Below, piece by piece: positions 8,756 to 16,365 of a stretch of DNA of 37,417 nucleotides. Each line of letters opens with the position of its first letter. The stretch's first letter is position 1. Source of the stretch: Acidisphaera sp. (GTDB lineage: Bacteria > Pseudomonadota > Alphaproteobacteria > Acetobacterales > Acetobacteraceae). The translations under genes were made by a program, and so were the position numbers. The DNA is taken from NCBI GenBank assembly GCA_019240395.1, contig JAFAYM010000072.1, forward strand, positions 1 to 37,417. Direction: 5' to 3'. The notes under the pieces are model-generated. The model ran no database searches and was not told where the DNA came from. It saw nothing but the letters and a program-made list of their open reading frames with translations.

Positions 8756-9457
8756 GTGCTCCTGAACCAGTCGCCGCTCGAATTGCTGCAGTCGCGCACG
8801 CTGCCGGGCTTGGTGCAGGAGGAGATCGTCGCCCTGGTGAAGCTCGGCCGCCTGCAAGCCGGCGCGAGGCTGCCCGAGGCCAGTCTCGCCGCGCAGCTGA
8901 ATGTCAGCCGCCCCACCCTGCGCGAAGCCTTCCGCGCACTCGAGGAATCCGGGTTGGTGCAGCTCAGGAAGAACCGCGGCGCCTTCATCCGCGAGATTTC
9001 CGAGGCCGAGGCCCTCGAGCTCTATGAAGTGCGCGCCGGGCTCGACGAACTGGCCGGGCGTCTGCTCGCGCTCCGCCTCACCGAGCAGCAGGTGGCCGAG
9101 CTGCGCCGCCTGCAGGAGCAGCAGGAGCGGATCGTCCGGCGCCGCGCGGTCGACGAGTATTTCGGGGTCAACATCGCCTTCCACGATCGCGTCGTCGAGA
9201 TGACCGGCAACGCGACCCTGCACCGGCTCTATCGCCGGGTGATCGATCAGATGCACCTGCTGCGACGCCACAGCCTGTCAGACAGCAAGGGACTCAGGAT
9301 CTCCGTCGCCGAACACGCGGCGATCGTGGAGGCACTTGTGCGCCGTGATCCCGAAGCGGCGGCGTCATCGATGCGCAGGCACGTCATGAGCGGGCACGAG
9401 CGCATGTTTACGGCGCGCAGCCGGGCTGCGGGAATGATCACCAAGGGAGAGCAGTAA
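8756..9457 (+). CDS. GntR family transcriptional regulator, FCD (FadR) subfamily
   Basis: DNA-binding regulator of 233 residues from the chosen GTG. The N-terminal winged helix includes EEIVALVKLGRLQAG, ASLAAQLNVSRPTLREAFRA (recognition helix) and the wing LVQLRKNRGAFI. The C-terminal FCD domain is all helical and carries likely metal-binding residues in NIAFHDRVVEM and the later AEHAAIVEAL histidine. FCD members usually bind a carboxylate effector. An alternative TTG at 8702 would add 18 residues and place the candidate operator in the coding sequence, so I prefer GTG. It probably controls the divergent prpD-like/MFS operon and perhaps the hydrolase gene 51 bases downstream. A small hairpin GCGAGG/CCTCGC follows its stop. 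Confidence 0.9.
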   Translation: MLLNQSPLELLQSRTLPGLVQEEIVALVKLGRLQAGARLPEASLAAQLNVSRPTLREAFRALEESGLVQLRKNRGAFIREISEAEALELYEVRAGLDELAGRLLALRLTEQQVAELRRLQEQQERIVRRRAVDEYFGVNIAFHDRVVEMTGNATLHRLYRRVIDQMHLLRRHSLSDSKGLRISVAEHAAIVEALVRRDPEAAASSMRRHVMSGHERMFTARSRAAGMITKGEQ

Positions 9458-9477
9458 GGCGAGGCGAAGGCCCTCGC
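9458..9477. repeat. Short fragment of the GGCGAGGG element family
   Basis: Directly after the gntR stop codon lies GGCGAGGCGAAGGCCCTCGC, a hairpin with perfect arms GCGAGG/CCTCGC. It matches the ends of the larger elements at 5679 and 12909. It may weaken readthrough into the hydrolase gene. Confidence 0.5.
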
Positions 9478-9508
9478 GACGTGCATGCGATCCAAAAGGG
9501 AGAAAACG

Positions 9509-11590
9509 ATGACGACGCAAGACTCCGTTCGACAGCTTCGACCAGCCCTGCTCGCCGCCTCCATGGCCGCCGGCCTGATCGGCCTGGCCAGTCCGGCGCA
9601 GGCCCGCATTACCCAGCTCGTGATCAACAACACGCAGTCGCCCGCCCTGGGCGGCACTTCGTTCGGCGATGCCGGTCAATACGAGATCCTGTCCGGAACG
9701 GCCTATGGCGAGCTGGATCCGAACGATCCGCATGACGCCGTGGTGCAGGATCTCAACCTGGCGCCGCGCAACGCCAATGGCCGTGTCGCCTACTCGATGG
9801 ACGTCTACATCATGAAGCCCATCGACATGTCGCGCGCCAACGGCTCGATCCTCTACGAGATTCCCAACCGCGGCAACAAGGGCACGCTGTCCGCCTTCAA
9901 CATTGGGGTCGTCGGCGGCAACACCCCGACCAACGCCGGCGACGGCTACCTGCAGAATCTCGGCTTCACGCTGGCCTGGGGCGGCTGGCAGGGCGACCTG
10001 ATCCCGGGCCCTGGCGCGCTGGCTCTCTACCCTCCGGTGGCACACCACAAGGACGGCTCGACGATCACCGGCCGGGTGATGACGGACTACGAATTCGCCA
10101 CCCCTGTGCCGTCCACGGTGATCGGCAACAGCTTCGTCGGCCCGGAGAACGGCCCGTCCGCCGCGAGTCTGGACAACAAGCGCGACGTGCTGACGATGCA
10201 GGTGCACACCGACGATCCGCCCGTTGTCATTCCGAATTCACAATGGACGTTCGCCGATTGCACCACCACGCCCTTCCCCGGCACGCCGAGCCTGACCAAT
10301 GTCTGCCTGCAGGGCGGCTTCGACACCAACCACATCTACAAGCTGGTCTACACCGCGCAGAACCCGCTGGTGCTCGGCATCGGCTTCGCGGCGACCCGCG
10401 ACTGGGTGACCTTCCTGCGCCATGCCAAGCAGGATGACTACGGCAACCCGAATCCGCTCGCGCAGGGCATCCACTGGGTCCTGGGGTACGGGGTTTCGCA
10501 GGACGGCCGGTTCGAGCGCGACTATCTGCATCTCGGCTTCAATCTGGATGAGAAGAACCGCAAGGTCTTCGACGGCATGGAGGTGCACGTCGCCGGTGCG
10601 CGCATGGGCCTGAACTACCGCTTCTCCCTGCCGGGGTACAACGCTCTGCAGCACGAAACCCACCTCGCGGCGACCGACGACATGCCGCTTGCCTGGACCG
10701 TGCACCGCGACCCGGTCACCGGCCTCAAGGACGGCCTGCTGAGCACCTGCGAGGCGACCAATTCCTGCCCGGTGATCTTCCAGACGATGAGCTCGCTCGA
10801 GTGGTGGCAGGAGCGGATGTCGCTGGACACGACGGATGGCCTGGGACGCGACCTGGCGATCCCGAGCAATGTCCGCATCTTCCACTTCGCCGGCACCCAG
10901 CATGGGCCTTCTGCCACGGCCAGCGCCGTTCCCTACTGCCAGCAGCTGCAGAACCCGAACCCGTACCAGTACGCCGAGCGGGCGCTGCTGCCGCGGCTGC
11001 AGGCCTGGGCGGCCTACGGCGAGGCCCCGCCGAAGAGCCGCTTTCCCACGGTGAATGCCGGGACGCTGGTTCCGCCTGACCAGGCTTCCACCGGTTTCCC
11101 GAACATTCCCGGGGTGACCTATAACGGCCTGGTCAACAACCTGCCCAATCTCTACCGCGGCCCGCGCTTCTCGCCGCAGTACGAGTCCGGCGTCATCACC
11201 ATCCAGCCGCCGGTTCCGATCGACGGGCAGGATTACCTCGTGCTGGTGCCCAAGGTGAACAGCGACGGCAACGAGATCGACGGCATCCAGTCCGTCCAAC
11301 TCCAGGCGCCGATCGGCACCTATACCGGGTGGAACCTGCGCGCTGCCGGCTACTCCGAAGGCGATCTCTGCTTCCTGAGCGGCAGCTTCATCCCGTTCGC
11401 TCAGACGGCAGCCGAGCGCGAGGCGTCCGGGGATCCTCGGCCGTCGCTTCAGGAACGGTATGGTTCTCAGGCCGGCTACGTCGCGGCGGTTACCGCGGCG
11501 ACGAAGAAGCTCGAGGCGCAGGGCTTCATGCTGCCGCAGGACGCACAGGCGGCAATCCAGGCGGCGCAGCAGAGCAACATCCTGCCATAG
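9509..11590 (+). CDS. Secreted alpha/beta hydrolase-domain protein (Abhydrolase_10-like)
   Basis: Large exported hydrolase-like protein of 693 residues. A Sec signal peptide spans residues 1-32 and ends SPAQA before RITQL. The likely nucleophile is S330 in GYGVSQDGRFERDYLHLGFN, the elbow pattern of the 'alpha/beta hydrolase domain' family, in which GxSQxGR replaces GxSxG. Downstream DGMEVHVAGARMGLNYRF is also typical. The ATG at 9509 has AAGGGAG eight bases upstream; an in-frame upstream ATG at 9485 would disturb the signal peptide. The gene follows gntR. Members have no well-known substrate; ester or lactone hydrolysis in the periplasm is an inference. The TAG stop is the first three bases of a palindromic repeat. 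Confidence 0.8.
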   Translation: MTTQDSVRQLRPALLAASMAAGLIGLASPAQARITQLVINNTQSPALGGTSFGDAGQYEILSGTAYGELDPNDPHDAVVQDLNLAPRNANGRVAYSMDVYIMKPIDMSRANGSILYEIPNRGNKGTLSAFNIGVVGGNTPTNAGDGYLQNLGFTLAWGGWQGDLIPGPGALALYPPVAHHKDGSTITGRVMTDYEFATPVPSTVIGNSFVGPENGPSAASLDNKRDVLTMQVHTDDPPVVIPNSQWTFADCTTTPFPGTPSLTNVCLQGGFDTNHIYKLVYTAQNPLVLGIGFAATRDWVTFLRHAKQDDYGNPNPLAQGIHWVLGYGVSQDGRFERDYLHLGFNLDEKNRKVFDGMEVHVAGARMGLNYRFSLPGYNALQHETHLAATDDMPLAWTVHRDPVTGLKDGLLSTCEATNSCPVIFQTMSSLEWWQERMSLDTTDGLGRDLAIPSNVRIFHFAGTQHGPSATASAVPYCQQLQNPNPYQYAERALLPRLQAWAAYGEAPPKSRFPTVNAGTLVPPDQASTGFPNIPGVTYNGLVNNLPNLYRGPRFSPQYESGVITIQPPVPIDGQDYLVLVPKVNSDGNEIDGIQSVQLQAPIGTYTGWNLRAAGYSEGDLCFLSGSFIPFAQTAAEREASGDPRPSLQERYGSQAGYVAAVTAATKKLEAQGFMLPQDAQAAIQAAQQSNILP

Positions 11591-11636
11591 AGCAACATCC
11601 GATCGGGTGGATTCACCCGATCGGACAAAGTTGCTC
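11588..11636. repeat. TAGAGCAA-type palindrome 1
   Basis: Nested hairpin: inner arms CCGATCGGGTG/CACCCGATCGG (11599-11609 and 11614-11624, loop GATT) and outer arms GAGCAAC/GTTGCTC (11590-11596 and 11630-11636). It starts with the stop codon of the hydrolase gene. From memory it resembles interspersed palindromes of Rhizobiales and Acetobacteraceae that begin TAGAGCA and contain CCGATCGG-like arms. It could serve as a terminator. Confidence 0.7.
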
Positions 11637-11650
11637 GCCAAAACAAAGAG

Positions 11651-11694
11651 CTAGAGCAAGTTCGGTGCCCCTGGCAGCACGGAAATTGCTCTAG
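11651..11694. repeat. TAGAGCAA-type palindrome 2
   Basis: A 44-base imperfect palindrome. The outer arms CTAGAGCAA/TTGCTCTAG (11651-11659 and 11686-11694) are perfect. The arms extend to 18 bases with two mismatches and end at TTCGGTGC/GCACGGAA. It lies 14 bases after palindrome 1 and shares the TAGAGCAA end with it but not the inner arms. The remaining bases to 11854 hold no gene that I can support. Confidence 0.7.
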
Positions 11695-11854
11695 TCCGGC
11701 TGCCACAACCTCGTGTACGGACCCATCGGCGCAACCCGCCGATGCGTCCGGTTGCACCGAATCTATCATCCGGGGTGGCGTCGAAGCCGCGCATCTGGAA
11801 TCCTCGCCCCGCATCTCGGCAACGGGCATCACGGGAAAAACGCGAGGGTGTGGA

Positions 11855-12907
11855 ATGGATGTGGCGCCACCGGACTACGACCGCCGTGTCGGCGATCTGC
11901 GGCGCGTCGGGGCACATCCCGACCACTGGTATCCCCTGGCATGGTCGCGGGAGCTCAAGCCCGGCCGGCCGCTCGCGGTGCGCTTCGCCGGCGAGCCGAT
12001 CGTGCTGGTGCGCCCGGCGAACGGCCCGGTTTTCGCGCTCGAGGACCGCTGCGCCCACCGGCAGGTGCCGCTGAGCAAGGGCCTCGTCGAGGGCACCGCG
12101 ATCCGCTGCTGCTATCACGGCTGGACCTATGACGGCTCCGGCCGCTGCATCGACGTGCCGTATCTGGGAAAGGACAAGCTGCCCAACGGCGTGCGCTCGT
12201 ATCCGTGCCGCGAAGTCGAGGGCCTTATCCTAGTGTTTCCCGGAAACCCCGCGCGGGCAGAGAAGGTGCCGTTCCCGGCGCTGGGGTCGGTCGCCGACAA
12301 GCGCTACAAGACGCGCCGCTTCGGCCGCGAGGTTGCCTGCCACTACAGCTTCATGCACGAGAACCTGATGGACATGAACCACCAGTTCCTGCATCGCAAG
12401 CAGATGGGCCGGATGCGGCCGCGCTTCGTCGGCCAGAGCCAGGGCGATGACTGGATGGAGGCGAAGTACACCTTCGCCCGAACCGAGGGCAAGCAGCCGT
12501 TCGGCGAGGCGGCGATCTTCGGCGAGCGTCGGGCGAGCGGAAAAGCCACCGCCGACAAGGACATCATGACGATCCGCACGGAGTACCCGTATCAGACGCT
12601 GCGCATCCGCACCTCCGACGACACGCCGGTGATGGACCTGTGGATCGCCTACGTGCCGCTCGATCGCGAGCAGCGCCGCAACCGCACCTTCGGCCTGCTC
12701 TCGGTGCGGCGGCCGAAATATCCCGTGCTGCTGGACTTGGCGTGGCCGCTGCTGGTGATGTTCACCGAGCGCATCTTCAAGGAGGACCGGGAGATCGTGG
12801 AGGTCGAGCAGGCGGCGCATGACGCGCAGGGCGCGGATTGGAATCAGGAGGTGTTTCCGGCGATTCGCAATTTGCGTGCGTTGTTGATGAGTTGCGGGCA
12901 GCAGTAA
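11855..12907 (+). CDS. Rieske 2Fe-2S non-heme iron oxygenase subunit
   Basis: Oxygenase component of 350 residues, similar in layout to vanillate O-demethylase and phenoxybenzoate dioxygenase subunits. The Rieske ligands are C66 and H68 (CAH) and C85 and H88 (CCYH), with the GWTYDGSGRC sequence that follows in the family. The mononuclear iron site is predicted at N170-D173-H176-H180 (NLMDMNHQFLH), with only three residues between the two histidines where many relatives have four. No reductase or ferredoxin gene is adjacent, so electrons must come from elsewhere. The start is the ATG at 11855; the upstream 264 bases contain two palindromes. It ends two bases before repeat element B. Oxidative demethylation or hydroxylation of an aromatic or sterol-like compound is possible. 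Confidence 0.88.
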   Translation: MDVAPPDYDRRVGDLRRVGAHPDHWYPLAWSRELKPGRPLAVRFAGEPIVLVRPANGPVFALEDRCAHRQVPLSKGLVEGTAIRCCYHGWTYDGSGRCIDVPYLGKDKLPNGVRSYPCREVEGLILVFPGNPARAEKVPFPALGSVADKRYKTRRFGREVACHYSFMHENLMDMNHQFLHRKQMGRMRPRFVGQSQGDDWMEAKYTFARTEGKQPFGEAAIFGERRASGKATADKDIMTIRTEYPYQTLRIRTSDDTPVMDLWIAYVPLDREQRRNRTFGLLSVRRPKYPVLLDLAWPLLVMFTERIFKEDREIVEVEQAAHDAQGADWNQEVFPAIRNLRALLMSCGQQ

Positions 12908-12908
12908 A

Positions 12909-13037
12909 GGAAGGCGAGGGCTCCGCCCTCGACCCGCTGGGGGCAGCGGCCCCCAGACCCCATGACTTAAGGCATAGATTTCAAGGGCTCTGCCTTTGAT
13001 GGGTGGGCGAGGGGGGCAAAGCCCCCTCGCCTTCTGT
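12909..13037. repeat. Palindromic intergenic element, copy B
   Basis: MITE-like element of about 128 bases with inverted ends GGAAGGCGAGGG (left) and CCCTCGCCTTC (right). It contains four hairpins: CGAGGGC-TCC-GCCCTCG (12915-12931), CTGGGGGC-AGCG-GCCCCCAG (12937-12956), CAAGGGC/GCCTTTG (12982-12998) and GGCGAGGGGGGC-AAA-GCCCCCTCGCC (13006-13031, one bulge). The core TGACTTAAG is at 12963-12971, as in copy A. It lies between convergent genes and encodes the last 17 residues of EngB. Confidence 0.8.
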
Positions 13038-13691
13038 GAGTTCCGCCAGCGAGGACCGCAACGCCTCGATTCCCGCCCCGCTCTGACTGCTCGTTGTCAG
13101 CACCAACGGAAACGCCGCGGGATGACCGCGTACGGCGTCGGCCGCCTCCGCCTGCTTGCGCACGAGTGCCGAGGCTGCAACACCATCTGCTTTGGTCAGC
13201 ACCAGCTGGAACGTGACAGCGGCCTGATCCAGCAATTCCATCACCGCCCTGTCTGACGCCTTCAGCTCGATGCGCGAATCGAGCAGCAGCACCACCCGCC
13301 GCAGGGTCGGCCGGCCGCGCAGGTAATCGAACATCAGCCCCTGCCAGTCCGCCTTGATCGCGCGGCCGGCCTGGGCATAGCCGTAACCCGGCATGTCGAC
13401 GAGAACGAGGCTGCCGCCGAGGTCGAAGAAGTTGAGCTGGCGCGTGCGACCGGGCTGGCCGGAAATCCGCGCCAGCGCGCGGCGGCCGGTCAGCGCGTTC
13501 ACCAGCGAGGACTTGCCGACATTCGAGCGCCCAGCGAAGGCAATCTCCGGGCCGCCGGGCGGCGGCAGCTGATCGAGCCGCTGAGCGGCATGGAAGAAGC
13601 GGCAATCCCCGGCGAACAGCGCCCGCCCGAGTTCGATCAGGTGCGCGCCATCTTCGGCCGGGCGAGGCGGGTGTTGCGCATGATCAGCCAT
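12981..13691 (-). CDS. engB: Ribosome biogenesis GTP-binding protein EngB (YihA/YsxC)
   Basis: Small essential GTPase of 236 residues needed for late assembly of the 50S ribosomal subunit. G1 is GRSNVGKS (54-61), G3 is DMPG (99-102, with the family sequence PGYGYA), G4 is TKAD (166-169), and the G2 region has the GRTRQLNFF stretch typical of EngB. The last 17 residues (220-236, from EGEG) are translated from repeat element B and are not part of the family fold. The ATG at 13691 lies 55 bases inside the 3' end of yidC; no later in-frame start comes before conserved sequence, so the overlap looks real. It is the last gene of the rpmH operon. In many alphaproteobacteria argB follows, but here a convergent Rieske gene does. 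Confidence 0.93.
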   Translation of the reverse strand: MADHAQHPPRPAEDGAHLIELGRALFAGDCRFFHAAQRLDQLPPPGGPEIAFAGRSNVGKSSLVNALTGRRALARISGQPGRTRQLNFFDLGGSLVLVDMPGYGYAQAGRAIKADWQGLMFDYLRGRPTLRRVVLLLDSRIELKASDRAVMELLDQAAVTFQLVLTKADGVAASALVRKQAEAADAVRGHPAAFPLVLTTSSQSGAGIEALRSSLAELTEGEGALPPSPTHQRQSP

Positions 13692-15406
13692 TGCTGTGCC
13701 ACCGAAAGCAGATTGTTCCAGCTCCAGTAGATCACCAGCCCCGCCGGGAAGCGCGCCAGCATGAAGGTGAAGATCAGCGGCATGAACTGGAACAGGCGCG
13801 CCTGCACCGGATCAGGCGGCGGCGGGTTCATCCGCTGCTGCAGGAACATCGTGCCCCCCATGATCAGCGGCCAGGCGCCGAGATGCAGCATCGGCGAGAT
13901 CGCCGTCGGGTCGAAGGGCAGCAGCCCGAACAGGTTGAAGACGTTGGTCGGGTCGACCGCCGAGAGATCGCGTATCCAGCCGAAGAACGGTGCGTGCCGC
14001 ATCTCGATGGTGACGAAGATCACCTTGTACAGCGAGAAGAAAACCGGGATCTGGATCACCATCGGCAGACAGCCGCTCGCCGGGTTCACCCCCTCGGTCT
14101 TGTAGATGGTCATCATCTCCTGCTGCATGCGCGCAGGATCGTCCTTGAAGCGCTCGCGGATGGCCGTCATCTTCGGCCCGAGCAGCTTCATCTTGCTCAT
14201 CGACTTGTAGGATTTGTTGGCCAGCGGGAAGAAGACCAGCTTGACGAACACGGTGAAGGCCATGATCGCCAGGCCGAAATTGCCGAGCCGGTGATACAGC
14301 CAGTCGATGGCGAAAAAGAACGGCTTGGTCAGAAAGTAGAACCAGCCGAAATCCACCGCCTTGTCGAAGTTCGGGATGTGGTACTCGTTCTCATAGTCGT
14401 CGAGCAGGTGCACCACTTTCGCGCCGGCGAACAGATGCGTGGTCAGCGCCGACGTCGCGCCAGGGGCGGCGGCCTGCGCGTCGCGGGTGACGAAATCGAC
14501 CTGGTAGCCCGTCGCGGTCTTCGGGTCCTGCCCCGGCTTCTCCTGGATGGAGCGGAAGGTGGCGGTGGATGGGATCGCCTGGTCCGGGACCAGCGCCGCC
14601 AGCCAGTATTTGTCGGTGATGCCGGCCCAGCCGCCGTCCGAGGTGATCTGCAGCGCGACGCCGTCGTGCTTCTCCCCCTCGCTGCGCGCGGTCGCATACT
14701 TGGTCTCGCGCAGCGTGCCGTCGAGCACGCCGATCAGCCCCTCGTGAAGAATATAGTACCCCGCGACCTCGGGCGTGTAGTCGCGCCGGATGCGCGACCA
14801 CGGATACAGCGACACCGGCGCCCCGGTCTTGTTCACGACGCGCTGCTGCACCGTGAACATGTAGTTGTCGTCGACGGCGAGCACGATCTGAAAGGTCAGC
14901 CCGGCGCCGTTGTCCCAGGACAGCGTCACCGGCTGGGTGCCGCCGAGCGTATCGGCGGACGCCGTCCATTGCGTGTCATTGCCGGGCAGGCGGACATCGC
15001 TGGCGCCGGCAGCGCTCCAGCCGAACTGCACGTCATAGGGCTGCGGGCCGGACATCGGCGCCAGCAAGCGAACCAGGGGCGAATCCGGTGCGATCGTCTC
15101 GTGATAATCGCGTAGCACCAGATCGTCGAGCCGCGCGCCGACCAGGTCGAAGCTGCCGCTGACCCGCGGCGCCTCGATGCGCAGACGCGGCGTCTCGCGC
15201 GGCGGCGCGGTCGGCGCGGTGCCGGCATCCGAGGGAGTAGCCCCCACCGTGTCGGAGGGCTTCGGCGGCGTGCCGGGGGCCGGGCTGGCGACGCGCGCCA
15301 CTTGCTGGGCCGGCGGCTGGGGAACCAGCTGGCGATAGATCGCCTGGAACCCCAGCAGGATCGCCAGCGAAATCGCGATCGCGAGAAACAGCCGTCTCTG
15401 GTCCAT
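13637..15406 (-). CDS. yidC: Membrane protein insertase YidC
   Basis: Insertase of 589 residues that places membrane proteins, alone or with SecYEG, in the inner membrane. It has an N-terminal helix (MDQRRLFLAIAISLAILLGF), a proline-rich linker, the large periplasmic beta domain (about 85-370) and the conserved five-helix core from KPFFFAIDWLYHRLGN onward. The cytoplasmic helical hairpin contains KLLGPKMTAIRERF, followed by NPASGCLPMVIQIPVFFSLY. Length and layout fit alphaproteobacterial YidC. The ATG at 15404-15406 overlaps the yidD stop as TGATG. Its 3' end overlaps engB by 55 bases. It should be co-transcribed with the rest of the operon. Confidence 0.96.
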   Translation of the reverse strand: MDQRRLFLAIAISLAILLGFQAIYRQLVPQPPAQQVARVASPAPGTPPKPSDTVGATPSDAGTAPTAPPRETPRLRIEAPRVSGSFDLVGARLDDLVLRDYHETIAPDSPLVRLLAPMSGPQPYDVQFGWSAAGASDVRLPGNDTQWTASADTLGGTQPVTLSWDNGAGLTFQIVLAVDDNYMFTVQQRVVNKTGAPVSLYPWSRIRRDYTPEVAGYYILHEGLIGVLDGTLRETKYATARSEGEKHDGVALQITSDGGWAGITDKYWLAALVPDQAIPSTATFRSIQEKPGQDPKTATGYQVDFVTRDAQAAAPGATSALTTHLFAGAKVVHLLDDYENEYHIPNFDKAVDFGWFYFLTKPFFFAIDWLYHRLGNFGLAIMAFTVFVKLVFFPLANKSYKSMSKMKLLGPKMTAIRERFKDDPARMQQEMMTIYKTEGVNPASGCLPMVIQIPVFFSLYKVIFVTIEMRHAPFFGWIRDLSAVDPTNVFNLFGLLPFDPTAISPMLHLGAWPLIMGGTMFLQQRMNPPPPDPVQARLFQFMPLIFTFMLARFPAGLVIYWSWNNLLSVAQQWLIMRNTRLARPKMART

Positions 15407-15669
15407 CAGCGTGCCGTGCGGCCTCTCGTACAGATAGCGTGCGAACAGGGGGGCGGCACCGGATCGAGCCCGCCGGCGACCCAGGGATTGCAGCGCAGGA
15501 TGCGTCGCCCGGCCAGCAGCGAGCCATGCGCCGCCCCGTGAAGCTCCAGCGCCTCCAGGGCGTAGTCCGAGCAGCTCGGCACGAACCGGCAGTGGGCGCC
15601 GATCAGCGGACGCAGCGTCCACTGATAGACGCGCACCATCCCGGCGAGCAGCCGCGCGGCGCCGCTCAC
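15406..15669 (-). CDS. yidD: Membrane protein insertion efficiency factor YidD
   Basis: Short protein of 87 residues found between rnpA and yidC in most bacteria; it associates with the inner membrane through an amphipathic helix and improves YidC-dependent insertion. It shows LIGAHCRFVPSCSDYALEAL with the conserved cysteines, then GRRILRCNPWVAGGLDPVP, which is the family hallmark. I chose the GTG at 15667-15669 because it overlaps the rnpA stop as GTGA and restores the usual RLLAGMVRVYQW N-terminal helix. The ATG at 15639 would remove part of that helix. The stop overlaps the yidC start (TGATG). Confidence 0.93.
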   Translation of the reverse strand: MSGAARLLAGMVRVYQWTLRPLIGAHCRFVPSCSDYALEALELHGAAHGSLLAGRRILRCNPWVAGGLDPVPPPCSHAICTRGRTAR

Positions 15670-16022
15670 GTCACACCGGCCCCAGGCACCCCAGCCTTCG
15701 CGAGCGCTCGGCGAAGATCGTCGACCAAAGCGGAAAAGCTGATCTTGCGGGTGGCGTCCCGGCCGATCAGCACGAGATCGACCCCGGCCACCTGCTGCTC
15801 GTGCAGCAGCCGCCTGGCCGCCTCCTTCAGACGACGTCGCGTGCGATTGCGGACCACCGCGTTGCCGACCTTCTTCGTGACCGTGAAACCCAGCCGTGCC
15901 GGCAGATCGTCGTCGCGGGCGAGCGCCTGCAGCACGAGGCCATGCACCGGGGCCTTCCTGCCCCGGGCGGCGACGCGGAGGAACTCTGCCCGCCGCTTCA
16001 GGCGTTGCGAGGCCGGCGCCAT
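15666..16022 (-). CDS. rnpA: Ribonuclease P protein component
   Basis: Protein subunit of RNase P, 118 residues, which assists the RNA subunit in maturing the 5' end of tRNA. It starts MAPASQRLKRRAEFLRVAA and has the RNA-binding signature NAVVRNRTRRRLKEAARRL (RNR motif) in the central cleft helix, preceded by RLGFTVTKKVGN. Length and basic character are normal. The ATG at 16020-16022 lies 23 bases after the rpmH stop. The stop overlaps the yidD GTG start. Confidence 0.95.
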   Translation of the reverse strand: MAPASQRLKRRAEFLRVAARGRKAPVHGLVLQALARDDDLPARLGFTVTKKVGNAVVRNRTRRRLKEAARRLLHEQQVAGVDLVLIGRDATRKISFSALVDDLRRALAKAGVPGAGVT

Positions 16023-16045
16023 GCAAATGCGCCCACGGGACGGCT

Positions 16046-16180
16046 TCAGGCCGAGAGGCGCTTGCGGCCCTTGGCGCGCCGGCTGGACAGCACCTTGCGG
16101 CCGCCGACCGTCGCCATGCGGGCCCGGAAGCCGTGACGGCGCTTGCGGACCAGCTTGGAGGGTTGAAAGGTGCGCTTCAC
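16046..16180 (-). CDS. rpmH: 50S ribosomal protein L34
   Basis: Ribosomal protein of 44 residues that begins [20 protein letters not shown], followed by [18 protein letters not shown] and ends KRLSA. This is the complete L34 pattern. Translation starts at a GTG (16178-16180), which makes it easy to miss by automatic calling. It is the first gene of the leftward operon rpmH-rnpA-yidD-yidC-engB and has a good promoter about 50 bases upstream. As in most bacteria, L34 and RNase P protein are encoded together. Confidence 0.97.
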   Translation of the reverse strand: MKRTFQPSKLVRKRRHGFRARMATVGGRKVLSSRRAKGRKRLSA

Positions 16181-16232
16181 GATACTCTGCTTTCGCCGCG
16201 GAGCCGCCGGTGCGCCCCGTCTCAGGCGGCGG

Positions 16233-16262
16233 CTTATAGGAGCAGCGCACCATACCAGTCAA
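16233..16262 (-). promoter_or_regulatory. Sigma70-like promoter of the rpmH operon
   Basis: Reading leftward, TTGACT (16257-16262) and TATAAG (16233-16238) are separated by 18 bases. They match the -35 and -10 consensus in five of six bases each. Transcription would start near 16226, about 45 bases before the rpmH GTG. This is the best promoter match I found in the window, as expected for a ribosomal gene. Confidence 0.7.
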
Positions 16263-16365
16263 TCGCACCCGGTTGTCGCCATTCCCGCCCGGGCGGGTCA
16301 CAGCTTCGTCAGCCCTGCCGAATGCCGGCAGGCAGCGCGGCGCCGGCAGGCTATAGCGCCGGGCG

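Noticed and set aside
11742-12074. Small open reading frame upstream of and overlapping the Rieske gene
   Set aside because: It has no ribosome site or motif, and most of it lies in another frame of the oxygenase gene.
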